A stretch of 64,000 nt of DNA, taken from UBA10133 sp964528565 (GTDB taxonomy: Bacteria > Patescibacteriota > Microgenomatia > UBA1400 > MFAQ01). Both the position numbers and the translations under genes were made by a program. Where the stretch lies: NCBI GenBank assembly GCA_964528565.1, contig CAZGSP010000039.1, forward strand, positions 1 through 64,000, given 5' to 3'. Below are positions 60,214-64,000 of this stretch, in pieces. Within the stretch, counting starts at the first letter, position 1, and each line of letters opens with the position of its first letter. The notes beneath the pieces are model-generated. The model made no database searches. It saw nothing but the letters and a program-made list of their open reading frames with translations, and was not told where the DNA came from.

Positions 60214-61763
60214 TGACAAAAAAGAAATGGTGGATTTTGGTATTTATCTTTGTGCTCGCACTCATGGTTCGATTTTATGCTTTTCGGGAAAGTATTTACT
60301 TTGGTTTTGATCAGGCCAGAGATGCCTATTTATCACAAGAAATATATTTAAAACACGATATAAAGCTGATCGGTCCGCCTGTTTCCGGTGATGTTGGGTT
60401 GTTCCACGGTCCATTATTTTGGTACTTAGTTGGACCGGTTTATTTGATTTTTAAAGGCGATCCGGCAATGGTGTCGGCAGTTTTTAGGGTATTAAACGCT
60501 TTGGGAGTATTTTTGGTTTTTGGGATTGGTAGTTCTTTATTCACGCCATTCGCGGGTTACCTGGCCGCAGTTTTTTATGCGGTATCTTTCGAGGAGAGTC
60601 AATATGCCATGTACGTTGGGAACCCGAGTCTTGGGGTACTTTCAATCCTTTTGATATTTTCGGGGGCTACTCTAATTTATAAGAAAAGTAAATACGCAAA
60701 ATGGAGCCCTATTCTGATGCTTGGAGGAGCGGCGTTATCGACTCAAATGAACCTTATGTTCGTCTATACATTTTTCATGGTCGCTGCCTTACTTCTTGTT
60801 CTCAGAAAGCAAACTTCAACGATATCCAAGAAAATGTGGTTCGCCGGGGTTGGCGTGGCGGGGGCAATTCTTTCATCTTTTCTGTTGGTAGAGCTTAAAT
60901 ATGGATTTAGAAGTTTTAAGCTAGCTTATTCATTATTTACAAAGGGATATGGGGTAATGGATTCTCATGCATCAAAGTACATACTTTTCATTAGTAAATT
61001 CCTGAGAATGTTTAGAGATAATATCATCGGTGTTGATGCTTATATTTTGGTTGGACTTGTAGCAATATTTGTTTCCATATGGTTGCTTTACCATGCTCAA
61101 AAAAAAGTATCATTCCGAATTTTGGCGATATGGGTGTTTGGTTGGGTCTTTCTAATGTTTCTGGGAGGACATACAGCCTACTATACAAATGCCGGTTTGG
61201 GAGTAGCGGTAATTATAGCCCTGGCTGTGCTAATTGAGAGAATCGGCAGTCAAAATAAATGGCTGGGGATCTTCTTTGCCACCTTCATAGTCTTTGGAAA
61301 TTTAAATTTGATCCGGTTTCAATCACCGAACAGTTTGATCCAGGAAATTATCACCCAGCCGATGATGCGGCTTTCCGATGAATATAAAATGATAGACAAA
61401 ATGTATGAAGTGGTAGGGGGAAGGGGCTTTACCGTCCGGATTACGGGAGTACCGTACAGTATCCCTACCGTGTGGGCATATCTATTTCATTTTTATGGTT
61501 TAAAGAAATATGGCTACCTCCCATATTGGGAAACCGGAAACATATTGGGTTTCCCGGGAGAGATGCCGGTTCCGACAAACGGAACTACGTGTTTTAGATT
61601 TTTAGGGAGGGAACCAATGCGCGGATTACCTCAAGTGCTTGTCGATTACGATGAGGGTCGGGAAAGGCCGTTCTCGACAGTGGTAAATATGGATTCGATT
61701 GGTGAGTTTACCCTCGAAACCAGATGGGTAGTGAACTTAAGATGTCACAACCGGCGTCCTTAG
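60213..61763 (+). CDS. GT-C membrane glycosyltransferase, DQARD subfamily
   Basis: 516 residues from a GTG supported by promoter spacing. After TM1: YFGFDQARDAYLSQEIYLK with D33-Q34, then KLIGPPVSGDVGLFHGPLFW, the same layout as the genes at 10625 and 41430 (acidic residue, RD, L-x-GP, GPLFWY). About ten membrane segments and a soluble tail of about 125 residues containing LPQVLVDYDEGRERPF follow. A polyprenyl-phosphate-sugar transferase is the likely function. It forms a one-gene plus-strand unit whose TAG shares bases with the stop of the convergent GT2 gene. Confidence 0.83.
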   Translation: MTKKKWWILVFIFVLALMVRFYAFRESIYFGFDQARDAYLSQEIYLKHDIKLIGPPVSGDVGLFHGPLFWYLVGPVYLIFKGDPAMVSAVFRVLNALGVFLVFGIGSSLFTPFAGYLAAVFYAVSFEESQYAMYVGNPSLGVLSILLIFSGATLIYKKSKYAKWSPILMLGGAALSTQMNLMFVYTFFMVAALLLVLRKQTSTISKKMWFAGVGVAGAILSSFLLVELKYGFRSFKLAYSLFTKGYGVMDSHASKYILFISKFLRMFRDNIIGVDAYILVGLVAIFVSIWLLYHAQKKVSFRILAIWVFGWVFLMFLGGHTAYYTNAGLGVAVIIALAVLIERIGSQNKWLGIFFATFIVFGNLNLIRFQSPNSLIQEIITQPMMRLSDEYKMIDKMYEVVGGRGFTVRITGVPYSIPTVWAYLFHFYGLKKYGYLPYWETGNILGFPGEMPVPTNGTTCFRFLGREPMRGLPQVLVDYDEGRERPFSTVVNMDSIGEFTLETRWVVNLRCHNRRP

Positions 61764-62575
61764 TCGCGGAACTTTTTCCGGCGAAGAATTACCTGCCACT
61801 TGTGGCCGATCCATAATACCGTATTCAGGATTGACGAATAGACAGGACCGTAATAGATTTGAGCGGACTTGAGAAGAGGGCTTTTTAGATGGGAGACAAA
61901 GTTCCCGCTGGCACCGTGGGCGTGTTGGACTTTTGCGCGGGGGAGATAATAAACCGGCAAGCCTGACCGGTAAAGGCGCCGACAAAATTCAACATCTTCA
62001 TAGTAAAGAAAAAACCGTTCGTCTAAACCCCCGACTTGATCGAAGGTAATCTTTGGAACCAGGAAAGCGGCCATTACAGCCACTTCGACTTTGGTCACTT
62101 CATCACCGGGATTATATTTTTTGAAACAATTTTTGCAGCCGAAAAAGTTGTATTTTATGGCATTCCAAATGGTCGGGAATTTGGAACAAGACGGCTGAAT
62201 GCTGCCGTCGTAATTTAATAGCCGGGGAGCGACGGCTCCCAGGCCTGGATGCTCTTTGGCAAAATCAAGTAATAATCTTAGGGCCGAACCAACGATCCTG
62301 GTGTCGGGGTTGATAAGGAGAACATATTTCCCTTTGGCTGCCTTTATCCCCCGGTTTACCGCTTTGGCAAAACCAACGTTTTCGGTGTTTCGAATAACGG
62401 TTGGCTTGAGGGAGTGTTTCTCGGCTTTATCCGCTCCTTTATCGGCCGGGTAGTTATCTACCACGATGATTTCCTTGGCAATGCCGTCGCGATTTTTCTT
62501 GATAGAGTCCAAAAAGGGACCGATGGTGTCTTCCGATTTGTAGCCGACAGTGATGATGGAGAGCTCCGGTTTCAT
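61760..62575 (-). CDS. GT2 glycosyltransferase, rhamnosyltransferase-like
   Basis: 271 residues from the ATG at 62575, which overlaps the TGA of the upstream gene (ATGA). LSIITVGYKSEDTIGPFLDS, EIIVVDNYPADKGADKAEKH, ENVGFAKAVNRGIKAAKGKY and LLINPDTRIV form the GT-A core (N-P-D metal site). FLVPKITFDQVGGLDERFFL and YYEDVEFCRRLYRSG belong to the acceptor half. Close in type to the enzyme at 14842-15633. A TTG at 62671 is possible in frame but lies deep inside the upstream gene. Confidence 0.9.
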   Translation of the reverse strand: MKPELSIITVGYKSEDTIGPFLDSIKKNRDGIAKEIIVVDNYPADKGADKAEKHSLKPTVIRNTENVGFAKAVNRGIKAAKGKYVLLINPDTRIVGSALRLLLDFAKEHPGLGAVAPRLLNYDGSIQPSCSKFPTIWNAIKYNFFGCKNCFKKYNPGDEVTKVEVAVMAAFLVPKITFDQVGGLDERFFLYYEDVEFCRRLYRSGLPVYYLPRAKVQHAHGASGNFVSHLKSPLLKSAQIYYGPVYSSILNTVLWIGHKWQVILRRKKFRD

Positions 62576-63453
62576 ATTGATTTTGAGATGTGGGACAGGA
62601 CGTTTGAGTCGGAAATAATAAAGTTCCGTTTCAAATGAGGATGGGTCATGAACCTCCACAACGAAGACCAAACAACCCGAAGATATCCGGGGTGTTTAAG
62701 AGAGTGAGTGATGAGAAAAATTAGGTGACCAAATACCAAACCAGGATCCTTAACGTTTAACCAATTAAAAAGTAATTCGTTTCTTTGTTTTATTAGACTG
62801 ATATAACGAGGATCCAACTTTTTTGAGGTGGATTCGTGATCGTGAATAACTGATGCCGAGGGTTCCCAAATTATTTTGTAGCCGCTTTTCCAGGCGCGAT
62901 AACCAATGTCGATATCTTCCCAATAAAACGGCGCGTAGATCTCATCCATCCCGCCCAACTCATTCCAAATACTTCTTCTAAAGATGGCGCTACCGCCGGA
63001 CGCCCAGGCGGAGAGAACCGGTTTTGTTTTATCTTTGCCGTGAGTAAACTGCATCTTGCCACCCGCCCAATACATGTCCGGCCATGAAGCCCCCTCTTCG
63101 TTGAAAGTAACAGCAAAAACTTCGGGGTCGTCAAAATATTTCATGACTTTGGCGTCGTATCCTTGAAGAGGACGAACGTCGTTGTTGATGAGGGTGAAAA
63201 ATTCCGAGTCCGATTTGGCTATTCCCTGATTGACCGGTTTGGTATACCCCAAGTTGGTTTTATTTCTGACGATAATAGCCCGGGGGTAGTTCTTCTCTAG
63301 CCAAACCAATGTGTCGTCTTCGCTCCCATTATCGATGACGATCAGACGCCCAAGGTTTTCAGTGTTCTCCACTATATAGGGAAGATTCTTCTCCAGTAGA
63401 TAGCGCGCGTTGAAGCTGGGAATAATGATGTCGATCGTCTTTTGGTTAGCCAC
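62572..63453 (-). CDS. GT2 glycosyltransferase
   Basis: 293 residues if started at the GTG at 63453. An ATG at 63480 is in frame, but the -10 box TGGTATACT (63461-63469) lies between the two codons, so a transcript from it would begin near the GTG. The GTG start gives MANQKTIDIIIPSFNARYLL, a normal GT2 beginning. RLIVIDNGSEDDTLVWLEKN, NLGYTKPVNQGIAKSDSEFF and LINNDVRPLQGY follow, with N-N-D as metal site; YAPFYWEDIDIGYRAWKSGY is the acceptor-side motif. It pairs with the next GT2 as a two-gene unit. Confidence 0.9.
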   Translation of the reverse strand: MANQKTIDIIIPSFNARYLLEKNLPYIVENTENLGRLIVIDNGSEDDTLVWLEKNYPRAIIVRNKTNLGYTKPVNQGIAKSDSEFFTLINNDVRPLQGYDAKVMKYFDDPEVFAVTFNEEGASWPDMYWAGGKMQFTHGKDKTKPVLSAWASGGSAIFRRSIWNELGGMDEIYAPFYWEDIDIGYRAWKSGYKIIWEPSASVIHDHESTSKKLDPRYISLIKQRNELLFNWLNVKDPGLVFGHLIFLITHSLKHPGYLRVVWSSLWRFMTHPHLKRNFIISDSNVLSHISKSI

Positions 63454-63469
63454 TACCTCTAGTATACCA
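63454..63469 (-). promoter_or_regulatory. Extended -10 promoter deciding the start of the GT2 gene at 63453
   Basis: On the minus strand TGGTATACT (63461-63469), seven nt, then GTG at 63453. The upstream ATG (63480) would not be in such a transcript. Confidence 0.55.
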
Positions 63470-63490
63470 AGGCTGGGCATAGGTTGAGAG

Positions 63491-63499
63491 TGTTAGAAT
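63491..63499 (+). promoter_or_regulatory. Extended -10 promoter of the YfhO-like gene
   Basis: TGTTAGAAT (TGn + TAGAAT) with 11 nt to the ATG at 63511, predicting a leader of only four or five nt. Confidence 0.45.
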
Positions 63500-63510
63500 T
63501 AAAATTGAAA

Positions 63511-64000
63511 ATGAAAAAAATCATAAGACTGTGGCCAGTTCTAGTTTTTGCCGTCGCCTGTTTTGTCTATTACTGGAAAGTATTCCTCAAGGGTTATGTT
63601 CCGTTCCCCGGAGACCTAATGGTGGGTGCTTATCTTCCGTGGCTGGAAAATAAATGGGGTTTCCCAACGGGAGTACCCGTAAAGAACCCTTTGATCTCCG
63701 ATATATTTTCGCAATTTTATATGTGGAAAAGTTTGATTGGAGAAGGCTGGAGACATCTGACCATACCGTTATGGAATCCTTATTCTTATTCGGGATATCC
63801 ACTTCTGGCGACTTTTCACTCCGGAGTTTTTTATCCTTTTACCTTTATTTATGCTCTCCTGGGAGATATTAAGGGGTGGAATTTCTTAGTAATCTTTCCC
63901 TCTTTTGCCACGGCTCTAACAATGTATTTCTTCTTGCGCCAAATTAAAGTCGGCAAGGTTGGCGCAGTTGTCGGAGGCTTGGTTTATGCGTATTCCGGAT
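63511..64000 (+). CDS. YfhO-like GT-C membrane protein, cut by window edge
   Basis: An open frame from the ATG at 63511 to the window end, 163 residues read. It starts MKKIIRLWPVLVFAVACFVY (TM1), then FLKGYVPFPGDLMVGAYLPW with a P-G-D acidic loop, NPLISDIFSQFYMWKSLI, IPLWNPYSYSGYPLLATFHS and GVFYPFTFIYALLG. The P-x-x-P-G-D, D-x-x-x-Q, W-N-P-Y-x-x-x-G-x-P-L order is that of YfhO-type and related CPR GT-C proteins, which are linked to glycosylation of lipid-linked or teichoic polymers. The C-terminal part is outside the window. Confidence 0.85.
   Translation, partial: MKKIIRLWPVLVFAVACFVYYWKVFLKGYVPFPGDLMVGAYLPWLENKWGFPTGVPVKNPLISDIFSQFYMWKSLIGEGWRHLTIPLWNPYSYSGYPLLATFHSGVFYPFTFIYALLGDIKGWNFLVIFPSFATALTMYFFLRQIKVGKVGAVVGGLVYAYSG

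Noticed and set aside
1..64000. Use of TGA as glycine (code 25)
   Set aside because: Many intact genes end in TGA at exactly the expected family length (for example 868, 31672, 50593, 53965, 58857), so TGA is a stop.

Overview
The window reads as a chromosome segment from a Candidate Phyla Radiation (Patescibacteria) bacterium, most likely a Microgenomates (OP11)-type lineage. The reasons are long arrays of GT-C/PMT-like membrane glycosyltransferases, very tight gene packing with overlapping starts and stops, almost no Shine-Dalgarno sites, and no housekeeping, tRNA or rRNA gene in 64 kb. TGA is used as a stop, so code 25 lineages (Gracilibacteria, Absconditabacteria) do not fit. The taxon is inferred from gene content only.

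The whole window is a surface-glycan region. I count ten GT2-type and four GT4-type glycosyltransferases, about eighteen multispanning GT-C-like membrane proteins, two Wzx-type flippases, five SAM methyltransferases, two B12-type radical-SAM enzymes and several nucleotide-sugar enzymes. Layout: (1) 1-4 kb: GT4 and GT-C genes, divergent from galE and a DPM1-like GT2. (2) 4-7.2 kb: methyltransferase, GT-C-like protein and flippase. (3) 7.2-8 kb: an orphan gene of unknown function. (4) 22-8 kb, minus strand: an eleven-gene block with GT4, GT-C, GT2, methyltransferase, membrane-anchored nuclease, Gmd and Rmd. (5) 22.07-26.4 kb, plus strand: a five-gene cassette encoding a KdsC-like phosphatase, an AroE-like dehydrogenase, a nucleotidyltransferase-kinase fusion, a GatZ/KbaZ-like protein and a cupin. 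(6) 41.4-26.5 kb, minus: flippase, GT2s, ferredoxin plus radical SAM, GDP-fucose synthase, GT4, FkbM and other methyltransferases, AsnB, a second radical SAM. (7) 41.4-42.8 kb, plus: a lone GT-C gene. (8) 60.1-42.8 kb, minus: a run of translationally coupled GT-C genes including six tandem PMT paralogs and two short proteins that look like the C-terminal half of the same family. (9) 60.2-64 kb: GT-C, two GT2s and a truncated YfhO-like gene.

Working model (inference): Gmd makes GDP-4-keto-6-deoxymannose, which Rmd turns into GDP-D-rhamnose and Fcl into GDP-L-fucose. GalE supplies galactose. The five-gene cassette makes a further activated, uncommon sugar, sugar acid or cyclitol. GT2 and GT4 enzymes build lipid-linked glycans, DPM1-like GT2s make polyprenyl-phosphate sugars, flippases export, and the GT-C proteins add sugars outside the membrane. 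Methyltransferases, AsnB and the radical-SAM enzymes decorate the product.

The two most striking signals are the five-gene cassette at 22.07-26.44 kb and a consistent promoter/start layout: at nearly every operon head a -10 box (often extended, TGn plus hexamer) lies 6-7 nt before the start codon, which predicts leaderless mRNAs and fixes several start codons. Gaps between genes are all under 150 bp. I saw no RNA gene, insertion sequence, CRISPR array or convincing rho-independent terminator.
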